Position numbers and translations under genes: made by a program. A stretch of DNA of 62,957 nucleotides from an uncultured Drancourtella sp. Lineage in GTDB: Bacteria > Bacillota > Clostridia > Lachnospirales > Lachnospiraceae. Location of the stretch: contig CALFLL010000014.1 of the NCBI GenBank assembly GCA_937880845.1, positions 1 through 62,957 on the forward strand, in the 5' to 3' direction. Within the stretch, counting starts at the first letter, position 1, and each line of letters opens with the position of its first letter. This document shows, in pieces, positions 26,618-35,597 of this stretch. The notes under the pieces are model-generated. The model saw only the letters and a program-made list of their open reading frames with translations, ran no database searches and was not told where the DNA came from.

Positions 26618-27958
26618 TCAATCCACAGTAATTTCCACTCCGGGATAAAACGTTTTTAGAATCGTATGATAATCTTTCCCTTTTTTTGCCATTTCATTCG
26701 CTCCATTCTGACTCATTCCGATACCATGACCATATCCTCCGCCTTCAATATGAAAACTGTCTTTTTGCTTTGTGATATGAAAAAACGCACTTGGAAGAAG
26801 AGCGGAAGCAGATACTTTGGAGCCATCCTGCCTGATGATCTGATATCCCTTTCCTCCAAAAGCCGATCGTATCTTATTCTCTGTCTGAACGGTATAACTT
26901 CCTTTTTCTCCCGTTATTTTCATTTCAACGGCTACATTCCCGGGTCCTCTTTTTGTGATTTCGACATTCTGGATCATTCCCACATTTTTTCCCGTATTGG
27001 CTGCAAACAAATCCGAAAGCAACGAGGTGGGGATGTCACATTTCCAAGAGAACCACGGCAGATCTTTCTCATAATACTGTCCATTCTCGGCAATGTCTGA
27101 AGCTTTCAGATATTCATTATCCTTATTTACCTTTGTTCCCCATGCTTCTACCGTCGTTGTTTTCCCACAGGATGTAGAATAATAATACGCCTTTACAACC
27201 TTTCCATTGTATTTCATCTTCTGCCCTTTTGTGGCATTGACTGCTTCGATGGCTTTTTGCTGTTCTTTTGAATTTCCGTATACTTGATAAGCCGTACTGT
27301 CATCTACATTTGCTCTATACTCCGGATAGGCCTGCCCTTGTGTATGACAATAAGCATAACTTCTGGCACAGACTGCCTGACACTTTAATGCCTCCGATTC
27401 ATATGAGACCGGCATTTCGCTTGGAACAACTCCATAAAGATACTCTTCCAGAGAAAGCTCATTGATCACTGCAATCCCTTGTGGAGTCTGAAAAAGTTCC
27501 AGTTCACCGCGATAAGAAGGTTCACCGTACCCTCTTTTTAATCCGGAAATCATGATCTTTTCTCCCTGCTTTTTCGCCTGTATATGTATTGTTCCCTTTG
27601 AAAACATCATATCATCCGGATGGATGGTAATTTTTTCTTTAGCCCCGGTTTCCTTTTTTCCGCCCGAAAATGTAACAAAAAGTCCGTTTTCCGCCGAAAC
27701 CGTAACTGACGGATGCACTTCGTCCGCAAATCCATTTGTTCTTAAAAGTACTCTAATCTTTGTTTCCGATACGTTTTTTTCAGGCTTTTCTTTCTTTTGT
27801 TCCTTCTTTTCCACGCTTTCCTGTGTTCTTTCCTCTTTCTTTTCATGCTTTGGCACACTGTTTTCCATGATCATATGTACCAGCCCGACAATCAAAAAGA
27901 GGCACAGTATAATGCCTCCGAAAGAATATAAAAATTTTCCGTTCCATCCGTTTTTCAT
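26618..27958 (-). CDS. SpoIID/LytB domain protein
   Basis: The 446-residue protein has one N-terminal membrane anchor (about 11-31, YSFGGIILCLFLIVGLVHMI). A charged Lys/Glu linker follows, then a SpoIID domain with VVPSEMPVSYESEALKCQAVCARSYA, AYYYSTSCGKTTTVEAWG and, at the C terminus, GGGYGHGIGMSQNGA. SpoIID proteins cleave peptidoglycan glycan strands outside the membrane. AAGGTG six bases upstream supports the ATG at 27958; an earlier ATG at 27976 has no ribosome site. It need not be the sporulation SpoIID itself, since no spo genes are nearby. Confidence 0.88.
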   Translation of the reverse strand: MKNGWNGKFLYSFGGIILCLFLIVGLVHMIMENSVPKHEKKEERTQESVEKKEQKKEKPEKNVSETKIRVLLRTNGFADEVHPSVTVSAENGLFVTFSGGKKETGAKEKITIHPDDMMFSKGTIHIQAKKQGEKIMISGLKRGYGEPSYRGELELFQTPQGIAVINELSLEEYLYGVVPSEMPVSYESEALKCQAVCARSYAYCHTQGQAYPEYRANVDDSTAYQVYGNSKEQQKAIEAVNATKGQKMKYNGKVVKAYYYSTSCGKTTTVEAWGTKVNKDNEYLKASDIAENGQYYEKDLPWFSWKCDIPTSLLSDLFAANTGKNVGMIQNVEITKRGPGNVAVEMKITGEKGSYTVQTENKIRSAFGGKGYQIIRQDGSKVSASALLPSAFFHITKQKDSFHIEGGGYGHGIGMSQNGANEMAKKGKDYHTILKTFYPGVEITVD

Positions 27959-28037
27959 CTTCGGCACCTTGTCCATTCGTGTTTATCTTAATGTATGTAA
28001 CATGTTCTTTTTATATGTACAATTTATATCATAACAT

Positions 28038-28255
28038 AAAAGAGCAGCCATAAAGACTGCTCTCTCATCTTTGGTAAGTTCCCCAAAATGCCGGCTCCTG
28101 TATTTTGACTCCTAGCAGTCCGCTAGGTGGGCAACCGCATCTGCTTTTCTGTCTTCCACTGAACAAACTGAGGCCTGACATATTACAGAGATATAGGAAT
28201 CCCGTTTAAAGTATTGTAGGTTCAAAATTACAAGAGTTATCGTACATTTCAGGTT
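28038..28255 (-). ncRNA. ssrS: probable 6S RNA
   Basis: This non-coding unit on the minus strand runs from a good promoter to the terminator GAGAGCAGTC-TTTA-GGCTGCTCTTTT (28038-28063). Outer complementary segments CTCTGTA (28187-28193) and TACAGGAG can close a long, bulged hairpin. A central region has a CCTAGC-GGACT-GCTAGG helix and an internal GCGGTTGCCCACC, as I recall for clostridial 6S RNAs. 6S RNA binds sigma-70 RNA polymerase. The identification is by pattern memory; another structured RNA cannot be ruled out. Confidence 0.6.
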
Positions 28256-28261
28256 ACTTTT

Positions 28262-28290
28262 ATTATAACGTATTATGTACCATCTTTCAA
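28262..28290 (-). promoter_or_regulatory. promoter of the probable 6S RNA
   Basis: Minus-strand TTGAAA (28285-28290) and TATAAT (28262-28267) are exactly 17 bases apart. Confidence 0.75.
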
Positions 28291-28322
28291 TATTTATTTA
28301 CAATCCTGTAAAAATCAACTTT

Positions 28323-29627
28323 TTAAAGACTTCTCTTTCTAAACAAAATAAAACAAACGGCACTTACCGCCATCAAAATCGGATAGAATAGATATGGCAT
28401 GATATCAAACGGTGTCAGCTTTGTCAGAGAAGCCGCAGATAAAAGTTGTGCCCCATACGGAATCAGTCCCTGGCCGACCGATGTAAAAATATCCAAAAGA
28501 GAGGCCGACCTTCTGCTGCTGATCTTAAATTCATCGCTGATATCTTTTGCAATCGGCCCCGACATAACGATAGCCACCGTATTATTGGCCGTACATGCAT
28601 CTACCAGAAGAGCCAGTCCTGCAATTCCAAATTCCCCACCCTTTTCGCTTCGGATATGTCGTTTAATGAGATTTAAGATAAAATCAATACCTCCCATCTC
28701 CCGTACAAGAGAAACGATGCAGGCTACCACAATGGAAATCACGGTGATGTCATACATTCCCATGATACCGCCGTTTCCGTCTGCTCCTTGTGCCACTGAC
28801 TGGAAAATATGTTCCAAGGCTATCTCTCCGGAAACCGTTCCCACTATAAGGGAAAGAACCGTTCCTGTGATCAATACAAGAAATACATTAAACCCGATCA
28901 AAGCACCGATAAGAACTACAAGATACGGAAGGACTTTCCAGATGCTGTAATTAAGATCCTCCTGGAGTTTCATATCTCCTCCTGATGTCAGAGCAAGGAA
29001 AATCACGATGGTAATAACTGCTGCCGGAAGAACTATAAAGAAGTTCTCACGGAATTTGTCTTTCATTTCACATCCCTGGGTCTTTACCGCAGCGATGGTC
29101 GTATCGGAAATCATGGAAAGATTATCTCCAAACATGGCTCCGCATACAACAGCCCCGATGCAGATTGGAAGTGCATATCCCGTTTTTTCACTGATCTCTA
29201 CCGCAATCGGTGCCAGAGCCGCAATGGTTCCCATGGATGTTCCCATGGATATGGAAATAAAGCATCCTATTATAAAAAGGCCTACTACCGCAATATTGGA
29301 CGGAAGAACAGAGAGTCCCAGATTTACTGTACTTTCTGCCCCTCCGGCCGCTGTTACCGCACCCGAAAATCCACCGGCACAAAGAAAGATCAAACACATG
29401 GTAATAATATTGTCTTCTCCTACTCCCTGTGCAATAATATGTATTTTTTCATTAAAATCATGTTTCCTGTCCTGTATAAATGCAACGAACAGGGCAATTA
29501 AAAATGCAAGAATCGCAGGCATTGCATAAAAATCTCCGGTTACAAATCCATAGCCAAGAAATATGACAAGGAATATTCCGATAGGTAGCAATGCTACTGC
29601 ATTTCCCTTCTTTTGTGTTTCTCTCAT
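28323..29627 (-). CDS. NhaC family Na+/H+ antiporter-type transporter
   Basis: The 434-residue polytopic membrane protein has about eleven or twelve hydrophobic segments. GAMFGDNLSMISDTTI near residues 170-185 is the conserved substrate-site motif of the NhaC/arginine-lysine antiporter superfamily. The duplicated motif region lies in the C-terminal half (VDACTANNTVAIVMSGPIA). AGGAG precedes the ATG. The substrate cannot be read from sequence; NhaC relatives move sodium, malate-lactate or amino acids. No riboswitch precedes it, unlike the paralogue at 37251-38870. Confidence 0.88.
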   Translation of the reverse strand: MRETQKKGNAVALLPIGIFLVIFLGYGFVTGDFYAMPAILAFLIALFVAFIQDRKHDFNEKIHIIAQGVGEDNIITMCLIFLCAGGFSGAVTAAGGAESTVNLGLSVLPSNIAVVGLFIIGCFISISMGTSMGTIAALAPIAVEISEKTGYALPICIGAVVCGAMFGDNLSMISDTTIAAVKTQGCEMKDKFRENFFIVLPAAVITIVIFLALTSGGDMKLQEDLNYSIWKVLPYLVVLIGALIGFNVFLVLITGTVLSLIVGTVSGEIALEHIFQSVAQGADGNGGIMGMYDITVISIVVACIVSLVREMGGIDFILNLIKRHIRSEKGGEFGIAGLALLVDACTANNTVAIVMSGPIAKDISDEFKISSRRSASLLDIFTSVGQGLIPYGAQLLSAASLTKLTPFDIMPYLFYPILMAVSAVCFILFRKRSL

Positions 29628-29804
29628 CCACTTTTCTCCTTTATTGTTTTATTCCTTTAATATACCAAACTTTTTTCTAAAAGTCTATTCCTAAAAATCC
29701 GACATTTTATTTGTTTTGAATATACATTTTTATTTACGCTTTCTTCCATTTATTATATAATAGAAATGATTTGTTAATTTTTAAAAAGACAAAGGAGAAA
29801 AGCC

Positions 29805-30041
29805 ATGAATTTGAAAAAAGGTAAAAATCACCATACTTATATAGTCAAATCCATTCAGCTTGAACTTTCACTGGAACGCCGCCTTGAGGCACTGGGTCTT
29901 ACAGAAGGGGCTTCTGTTACCGTTTTAAATAATGATAAAAAAGGGGCCATGACCGTGCGTTTCCGCGGAACACGTTTTGCCCTTGGCAAACATATCAGTG
30001 ACCATATCGAAGTGGAGGAGGCAGAGGAATGGGAAAAATAA
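29805..30041 (+). CDS. feoA: ferrous iron transport protein A
   Basis: The 78-residue SH3-like cytoplasmic protein works with FeoB in Fe(II) uptake. RLEALGLTEGASVTVLNND and MTVRFRGTRFALGKHISDHIEVE give the two strand groups typical of FeoA. AAAGGAG precedes its ATG. TATAAT lies about 50 bases upstream (29753-29758) with a weak -35 box (TTTACG). Its last 13 bases overlap the feoB start, so translation is probably coupled. I see no clear Fur or DtxR operator. Confidence 0.92.
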   Translation: MNLKKGKNHHTYIVKSIQLELSLERRLEALGLTEGASVTVLNNDKKGAMTVRFRGTRFALGKHISDHIEVEEAEEWEK

Positions 30042-32077
30042 TCAATGTTGGTTTTATCGGTAATCCTAACTGCGGTAAAACAACTCTTTTTAATGCTTTC
30101 ACCGGTGCCAACCTGAAAGTTGCCAACTGGCCCGGAGTTACCGTTGAAAAAAAGGAAGGAATGACGGAATATCACGGAGAAAAATTTAAACTCATTGACC
30201 TTCCCGGTATTTACAGTCTTAGTTCCTATACGATGGAAGAAACCGTATCAAGAGAATGCATCATGAGCGACGAAGTGGATGTCATCGTAGACGTAGTGGA
30301 TGCCTCTTCTCTGGAACGGAATCTTTACCTCACCCTTCAACTTATTGAACTTGGAAAACCTGTGGTCCTTGCATTGAACATGATGGATATCGTAGAAGAA
30401 CGAGGAATGGAACTTGACCTCCATCGTCTTCCGGAAATGCTTGGTATCCCGGCTATTCCTGTATCTGCAAGAAAAAAAACCGGACTTTCCATTCTGATGC
30501 ATGCGGTTAAGCACCATGAAGGACTGACTCACCAGGATCCTCTGATCCATCATCACGAAGAACTGGAAAAAGCATCCACCCACAAACACGATCATCACAA
30601 AGAATATGCTATGGTATACGATGATTGCATCGAAGATAAGATTGATGCAATCATTGAACGGCTCAATAAAAAGAATCCGGATCTTGAAAACAAACGTTGG
30701 TACGCACTGAAACTTCTGGAACATGATCCTACTGTCATGAAATCCTGCCATATAGATCTTGAAGGAATTGCAGACAGAAGTTACGAAAAAGATATCATCA
30801 ACCAAAAATATGATTTTATCGATGAAGTGATCCAAGAAGTACTGGTCAATAAAAGCAAAAAAGCAGCCATGACCGAAAAGATCGACCGTTACCTGACAAG
30901 TCGTTATCTGGGGCTTCCGATCTTTCTTTTAATTATGGGACTGGTCTTTTTCCTTACCTTTTTCGTAGGTGATTGGATGAAGGGATATTTTGAAATCGGA
31001 CTTTCCTGGTTTTCCGATATGGTATCATCAGTTCTTGCATCGCTACATACCAATGCTCTTTTACAGTCTTTGATCGTGGATGGTATTATTTCGGGAGTAG
31101 GCGGAATTTTAACGTTCCTTCCAAATATTTTTATTCTGTTTCTGGCTCTTGCTTTCTTGGAAGACAGCGGTTATATGTCTCGTGTGGCATATATCATGGA
31201 TGATATCATGGGACATCTGGGACTTTCCGGACGTGCTTTCATCCCTCTTCTTCTTGGATTCGGATGTACTGTTCCCGCTGTCATGGCTTCACGGGCTTTA
31301 GAACACAAAAAAGACCGTTTAAAAACGATTCTTGTCACTCCGTTTATGTCATGTAGTGCAAGGCTTCCGATTTATCTGCTGTTTTCTTCCATGTTTTTTG
31401 AAGAACACAAAACTTTGGTCTGCTACTCTATGTACCTGTTCGGAATTATTGTAGCGATCCTTGTTGCATTTATCGCCTCCAAACTGGACGGAAGTCAGGC
31501 AGAACAGTCCTTATTGATCGAGCTTCCTGAGTATAAAACTCCAAATGCTCATACGATTGCAATCTATGTATGGGAAAAAGTCAAAGACTATTTAACCAAA
31601 GCAGGAACCGTTATTTTTATCGCGTCCATCATTATGTGGATGATCATGAACTTAGGACCTCATGGATTTGTCACCGATATTTCCGAAAGTTTTGGCTCTA
31701 TCATTGGTAAATCCATTGCTCCTCTTTTTGCACCGATCGGTCTTGGATACTGGCAGATTGTTGTTGCCCTTATTTCCGGGATTGCCGCAAAAGAAGTTGT
31801 TGTTTCAAGCTGCAGTATTCTGTTCGGAATCGCAAATGTTACTACGACGTCAGGTATGAACAGTCTTGCATCTGTTCTTGGTACCATGGGATTCGGTGCG
31901 GCAAATGCCTATGCTTTGATGGTATTTTGTCTCCTTTATGTCCCATGTATGGCTACCCTTGCAACCATCCACCGAGAGGTCGGAAAGCTTCGGATCACTG
32001 TCGGATTTGCATGTTTCCAACTTGTTGTGGCATGGATTTTTGCTTTTCTTGTATATCACATTGGTATTCTTCTGTAA
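30029..32077 (+). CDS. feoB: ferrous iron transporter FeoB
   Basis: The 682-residue Fe(II) membrane transporter has an N-terminal G protein: G1 GNPNCGKT (11-18), G3 DLPG (57-60) and G4 NMMD (117-120). A helical spacer domain follows, then two Gate domains (GFGCTVPAVMASRALEHKKDR near 410-430 and the repeat near 585-605). The spacer region holds 11 histidines between residues 158 and 190 (KHHEGLTHQDPLIHHHEE, STHKHDHHK), which is unusual and could bind metal. No C-terminal FeoC-like extension is present. A strong terminator follows the stop codon. Confidence 0.95.
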   Translation: MGKIINVGFIGNPNCGKTTLFNAFTGANLKVANWPGVTVEKKEGMTEYHGEKFKLIDLPGIYSLSSYTMEETVSRECIMSDEVDVIVDVVDASSLERNLYLTLQLIELGKPVVLALNMMDIVEERGMELDLHRLPEMLGIPAIPVSARKKTGLSILMHAVKHHEGLTHQDPLIHHHEELEKASTHKHDHHKEYAMVYDDCIEDKIDAIIERLNKKNPDLENKRWYALKLLEHDPTVMKSCHIDLEGIADRSYEKDIINQKYDFIDEVIQEVLVNKSKKAAMTEKIDRYLTSRYLGLPIFLLIMGLVFFLTFFVGDWMKGYFEIGLSWFSDMVSSVLASLHTNALLQSLIVDGIISGVGGILTFLPNIFILFLALAFLEDSGYMSRVAYIMDDIMGHLGLSGRAFIPLLLGFGCTVPAVMASRALEHKKDRLKTILVTPFMSCSARLPIYLLFSSMFFEEHKTLVCYSMYLFGIIVAILVAFIASKLDGSQAEQSLLIELPEYKTPNAHTIAIYVWEKVKDYLTKAGTVIFIASIIMWMIMNLGPHGFVTDISESFGSIIGKSIAPLFAPIGLGYWQIVVALISGIAAKEVVVSSCSILFGIANVTTTSGMNSLASVLGTMGFGAANAYALMVFCLLYVPCMATLATIHREVGKLRITVGFACFQLVVAWIFAFLVYHIGILL

Positions 32078-32124
32078 AAAAGTCCCGCATCTGCATGTAT
32101 TGTGCAGTATGCGGGACTTTTTAC
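32077..32124 (+). terminator. feoAB terminator
   Basis: AAAAGTCCCGCAT pairs with ATGCGGGACTTTTT around an inner CTGCA/TGCAG helix, followed by TTTTTAC. It overlaps the stop of the minus-strand aldehyde dehydrogenase. Confidence 0.9.
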
Positions 32125-33486
32125 ATCCATTTCTTTATCCATTTTAACTGAGTTTTCAATAAAGTAGAAGTAAGCGGCATCTCTAAAAAGAACACTTGCT
32201 TTAACCTTTTCTTTTCGCGAGCAAATCTCTCAAAGTTTGCTTTCCCATGATACTTTCCTTTACCGGACAGGCCAATTTCCCCAGACATGAAATACGGGAC
32301 GGCCAAATGAACCTCTGTATGACTGCCGCATCCTTTTCCATAGGAAAGTTCTTTTAAAATATACGCTTCTCTCTGTTTGTTTTTTGTAAATAAGTATAAA
32401 ACAAGAGGTTTTGTCTGTGCTTTGATCGCTGACACTGTCTCTCTTAGATCGTAGTATGTAACAATAGGAAGAAGAGGTCCAAAGACTTCTTCTCTCATCA
32501 CAATATCATCCCATGTCACCCCATCCATCAACGTGGGTTCAATTTTTAAACGAAAACCGTCCGTCTTTCCACCATAGATTACTTTTCCCCGATCTATTAG
32601 TCCGCAAATTCTTTTAAAATGTTTCTCATTAATGATAGACGGATACGATTCATCCAAAATAGGATCTTCACCATATAGTTTCTGAATCTGTTTTTCCATA
32701 TAATGTATCAGTTTTTTCTTTACATTATGCTGAACAAGCAAATAGTCAGGTGCAGCACAGGTTTGACCTGCATTCGAAAATTTTCCGCACACGATTTGTT
32801 TAGCGGCACTCTTTAAATCTGCCGTTTCATCTATAATACATGGACTCTTTCCACCCAGTTCCAAACTCACCGGCGTAAGGTTTTTTCCTGCTTTTTCCAA
32901 AACAAATTTTCCTGTCTTCGGGCTTCCGTCAAAAAAAAATATAATCAAATTTTTCATTCAACAATTCTTCATTTTCTTCTGTCGTTCCCGTTACTACCGT
33001 CACATAACCTGTCGGGAAAACCTCCCGAATCATATTTTTTATCATTGTCAATGTATGAACTGAATAGGTTGATGGTTTCAATACCACACAGTTTCCGGCA
33101 CTGATGGCTCCGATCAACGGCAGGATAGTCAGTTGAAACGGATAATTCCACGGTGTCATAATCAAAACAACCCCATAAGGTTCTTTATATACGAAAGAAG
33201 CTGACGGGAAACGAACATCCAGTGTTTTGACTCTCCTTGGTCTTACCCAGCCCGTCAGATGTTTCATTGTATACCTTATGTCCTCTTTTACGCTTTCGAT
33301 TTCCGCCGTATTCTCGTTTACACCAGATCTTCCAGAATCCTGATTTAAAGCTTCTGCAATCTGATTTTCGTTTTCTTCCATCCATTTCAAAAGTTTGTTT
33401 AAATAAAACAGGCGAAAACCTGTCTTTTTTGTTTTCCCGGTATCAAAAAAAGCTTTTTGCTTTTCTACCAATCCTGCGTATCCCAT
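32121..33486 (-). pseudogene. aldehyde dehydrogenase split by a frameshift in a T9 tract
   Basis: The N-terminal part (32929-33486) reads to ...FDYIFF and hits TGA. The C-terminal part (32121 to about 32957) continues in the next frame with FFDGSPKTGK. The break lies exactly in nine T residues (32931-32939 as A's on the plus strand). Removing one T gives a continuous reading frame of 454 residues, normal for class 3-like/YwdH aldehyde dehydrogenases. The catalytic Glu (SLELGGKSP) and Cys (NAGQTCAAPD) are intact. It may be a true pseudogene, a phase-variable gene, a slippage-expressed gene or a sequencing error. It follows the PHP gene by 17 bases, in the same operon. Confidence 0.85.
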
Positions 33487-33503
33487 TCCGTTCTCCTTTT
33501 GAT

Positions 33504-34355
33504 CTATTCTTTTAATTTCTCCATCTTTTCTTTTTTTGCTTCTTTCAGATAAGGAATTTCAATTGGATCAATCGGATCAACCGGACTTTCCACCATCATT
33601 TTTTTATGCCGGCTTCTCCGTTTTAGAAGTTCTCCTCCTTTGTTATAAAACCAAAAGCTATAAACAAGTAGTTTATTCACTTTGCCGATTTTATCCTTTA
33701 CTGTTTTTGCATAAAACCTCCCTCCGGCTTCTTCTACTTTTTTCTCTCTGATCAAAGCGATCAGTTCCGTTTCGCAAGTTGCATATCCATTCAAAAGCGT
33801 GTAAGCCGTTCCGACACAATCCATATGATGTGCATCACTTCCTCCGGTTCCCGGTTTTCCGTACTTCTTGGCCAGCTTTATCGCTCCACGGTTAGACTCT
33901 TCGGATTCACATGCATTAAACACTTCAATAAAATCAAACCGCTTTATCAATTCCGGTGATTTATAAAACCGTTTTGTGTTGGCAAAACTCAGATATTTTT
34001 CACCACAAGGATGTGCCGGTCCTAAAATCCCCCCGTTTTTGTGTACCAGATCAATGAGCATAGATAATGGCATTCCTCTCAGTTCCAATAAACGTATCTT
34101 TCGTCCTTCCGGCATGATCACAAGAAAATGTCCTGCATCTCTTGTATCATATTCAATTCCTTTAAATACAACAAACTCCCGGCCTTTCTTTTCTTTTAGC
34201 TTGTTTTTCCAATAACGGTATCCATTATACGTATCGTGATCCGTAACAACCATTCCGTCAAATCCTTCTGACTGTAGTTTTTCTATATATTCTTCCAGAC
34301 TTACCTTGCTGTCAATGGATCCTTCTTTTACATGACAATGCATATCTATTTTCAT
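33504..34355 (-). CDS. PHP domain metal-dependent phosphoesterase
   Basis: The 283-residue cytoplasmic protein has the PHP metal-binding series: HCH at residues 6-8, VVTDHD (about 36-41), GPAHPCG near 112 and GGSDAH near 172. The C-terminal 60 residues are very basic (KKMM, KEAKKEKMEKLKE). PHP proteins of this kind include phosphoesterases such as TrpH; the substrate here is unknown. AAGGGGG 7 bases before the ATG sets the start. It leads an operon with the aldehyde dehydrogenase. Confidence 0.85.
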   Translation of the reverse strand: MKIDMHCHVKEGSIDSKVSLEEYIEKLQSEGFDGMVVTDHDTYNGYRYWKNKLKEKKGREFVVFKGIEYDTRDAGHFLVIMPEGRKIRLLELRGMPLSMLIDLVHKNGGILGPAHPCGEKYLSFANTKRFYKSPELIKRFDFIEVFNACESEESNRGAIKLAKKYGKPGTGGSDAHHMDCVGTAYTLLNGYATCETELIALIREKKVEEAGGRFYAKTVKDKIGKVNKLLVYSFWFYNKGGELLKRRSRHKKMMVESPVDPIDPIEIPYLKEAKKEKMEKLKE

Positions 34356-34410
34356 ATATAGGCCCCCTTTTATAGGCTTATTATACCCCTTTATCAGAAA
34401 ACTAGCAATC

Positions 34411-35184
34411 TTAATTTAAATTTGTACTTTCACTTTTCTGTTCATTCGTCTTATCCGTTTCTTGAATTTCTTTTTTCTCTTCCGGATCAAGGATATTTCT
34501 TGCCATCTCAATTTCAGATTCAACAGATTTCTTTTGACGGATTTCTTTGACTTTTTCCTGCTCGTTTTTTATGATCTTTCTTGCCTGCAATCCATATTGT
34601 ACACTAATACCTATGATCGTCAGGATCAAAACCGACATGTAGAATACAAGATTTTGATCCAAAGGAACATATCTCATCAAAACTGCACCGCCTAACACCC
34701 CTCCGCCAAGTGCCATCACCGGTATGATCAGCGGATCCATAAATACGACGGTCAAAACTGCAACGACAATAGATGCTGCCGCAATAATCAGCCATATAAC
34801 ATAAGATCTTGTCTGAATCAATGCAAACACACTCAAAAACATAACGCAACATGTAAACAGAAATGTTCCAAACTTTTTAAGTGCCACCTCACCTATACAC
34901 AGTAATATTCCGCTTGCCAAGGCTATGATTACGATTACCCACGTATTTATCCCGGCAAACCATCCTGCCGTGAATCCTCCCAGTAAACCAACTACAAATC
35001 CCTGTATCCCATATAGCACATATCTGCATTTCAATCCTGCAAATATCATCAAGGCAGCAATCACACCCATCAAAACCGCCAAAATATCTCCTCCGGCTTC
35101 CAGACTACCTGTTATATTCACATTTTGAAGTCCGCTGCCAAAAATCATATTCCCTGTCTTTTCTACCGCTTCCAACACCTGCAT
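34411..35184 (-). CDS. DUF4203-like multi-pass membrane protein
   Basis: The 257-residue protein has seven or eight hydrophobic segments (about 33-215, including GVIAALMIFAGLKCRYVLYG and GFVVGLLGGFTAGWF). A cytoplasmic, highly charged tail follows from about 205 with KIIKNEQEKVKEIRQKKS. The glycine-rich repeated segments resemble the DUF4203/TMEM198-like fold; this is a memory-based call. AAGGAG is 8 bases before the ATG at 35184; the GTG at 35193 lies inside that site. The structured RNA unit at 35250-35430 ends just upstream and may control it. No function is known to me. Confidence 0.75.
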   Translation of the reverse strand: MQVLEAVEKTGNMIFGSGLQNVNITGSLEAGGDILAVLMGVIAALMIFAGLKCRYVLYGIQGFVVGLLGGFTAGWFAGINTWVIVIIALASGILLCIGEVALKKFGTFLFTCCVMFLSVFALIQTRSYVIWLIIAAASIVVAVLTVVFMDPLIIPVMALGGGVLGGAVLMRYVPLDQNLVFYMSVLILTIIGISVQYGLQARKIIKNEQEKVKEIRQKKSVESEIEMARNILDPEEKKEIQETDKTNEQKSESTNLN

Positions 35185-35249
35185 AGTTACCACTCCTTCG
35201 TATCTTATTATTTTATACTCCTCTTTCGTCTTTCTTTATCGGATTTGAA

Positions 35250-35430
35250 AAAACAAAATTTTATCCAACACGAAAGATGGACGCCGATGTAACTATCATC
35301 AACGCCCACCCTTACTTTGTTGGTTCTTCAGTCATTCGTTAACCTTCCCTTTCTCAGATTATGAGTTATCTTTTATATGTTCGGTGGTCTGTACCTCCTT
35401 TTCCGAAACCCTATCTGATTTCTTTTGTAT
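35250..35430 (-). ncRNA. unassigned structured RNA or leader with 7-codon ORF
   Basis: A perfect promoter drives about 180 bases of non-coding RNA ending in a long hairpin: CCAACA...GTGGGCGTTGATG pairs with CATCGGCGTCCAT...TGTTGG (about 35270-35326), followed by a T-rich stretch. A 5' domain can pair GTTTCGG with CCGAAC around AAAAGGAGG. A 7-codon ORF (35312-35335, MTEEPTK) has GGGAAGG 7 bases upstream, and its last codons form the outer arm of the terminator stem. The RNA ends about 65 bases before the DUF4203-like gene, so it may be a cis leader. I did not recognise a known riboswitch class. Confidence 0.6.
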
Positions 35431-35436
35431 GATTGT

Positions 35437-35465
35437 ATTATACCATCCAATTTCAGTTTTGTCAA
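35437..35465 (-). promoter_or_regulatory. consensus promoter of the structured RNA
   Basis: Minus-strand TTGACA (35460-35465) and TATAAT (35437-35442) are exactly 17 bases apart, the only perfect sigma-70 promoter I found in this window. Confidence 0.9.
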
Positions 35466-35535
35466 GATTACATCTTTAATTTTCTTTCTTTTTTTGTATT
35501 TATTTTAAATTTTCTTTCTTTTTTGGTGTGAATAG

Positions 35536-35588
35536 CAAAAAAGAATACCATATAATCAGCCATGCAAAGATCATATAGTATTCTTTTC
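35536..35588 (-). terminator. terminator of the DUF6465 gene
   Basis: GAATAC-TATAT pairs with ATAT-GGTATTC across a long loop, followed by TTTTTT on the minus strand. Confidence 0.7.
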
Positions 35589-35597
35589 TCGTTGTCA

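Noticed and set aside
29008..29529. 173-codon plus-strand frame inside the first NhaC-type gene
   Set aside because: It is a shadow of a clear membrane protein; composition is Pro/Ile-biased as expected from the complement of membrane codons.
30248..30835. 195-codon open frame on the minus strand inside feoB
   Set aside because: It is antisense to an unambiguous FeoB frame, has no ribosome site and reads as low-complexity shadow sequence.
35312..35335. MTEEPTK as a tmRNA tag
   Set aside because: There is no tRNA-like domain, and tags end in ALAA-type residues.
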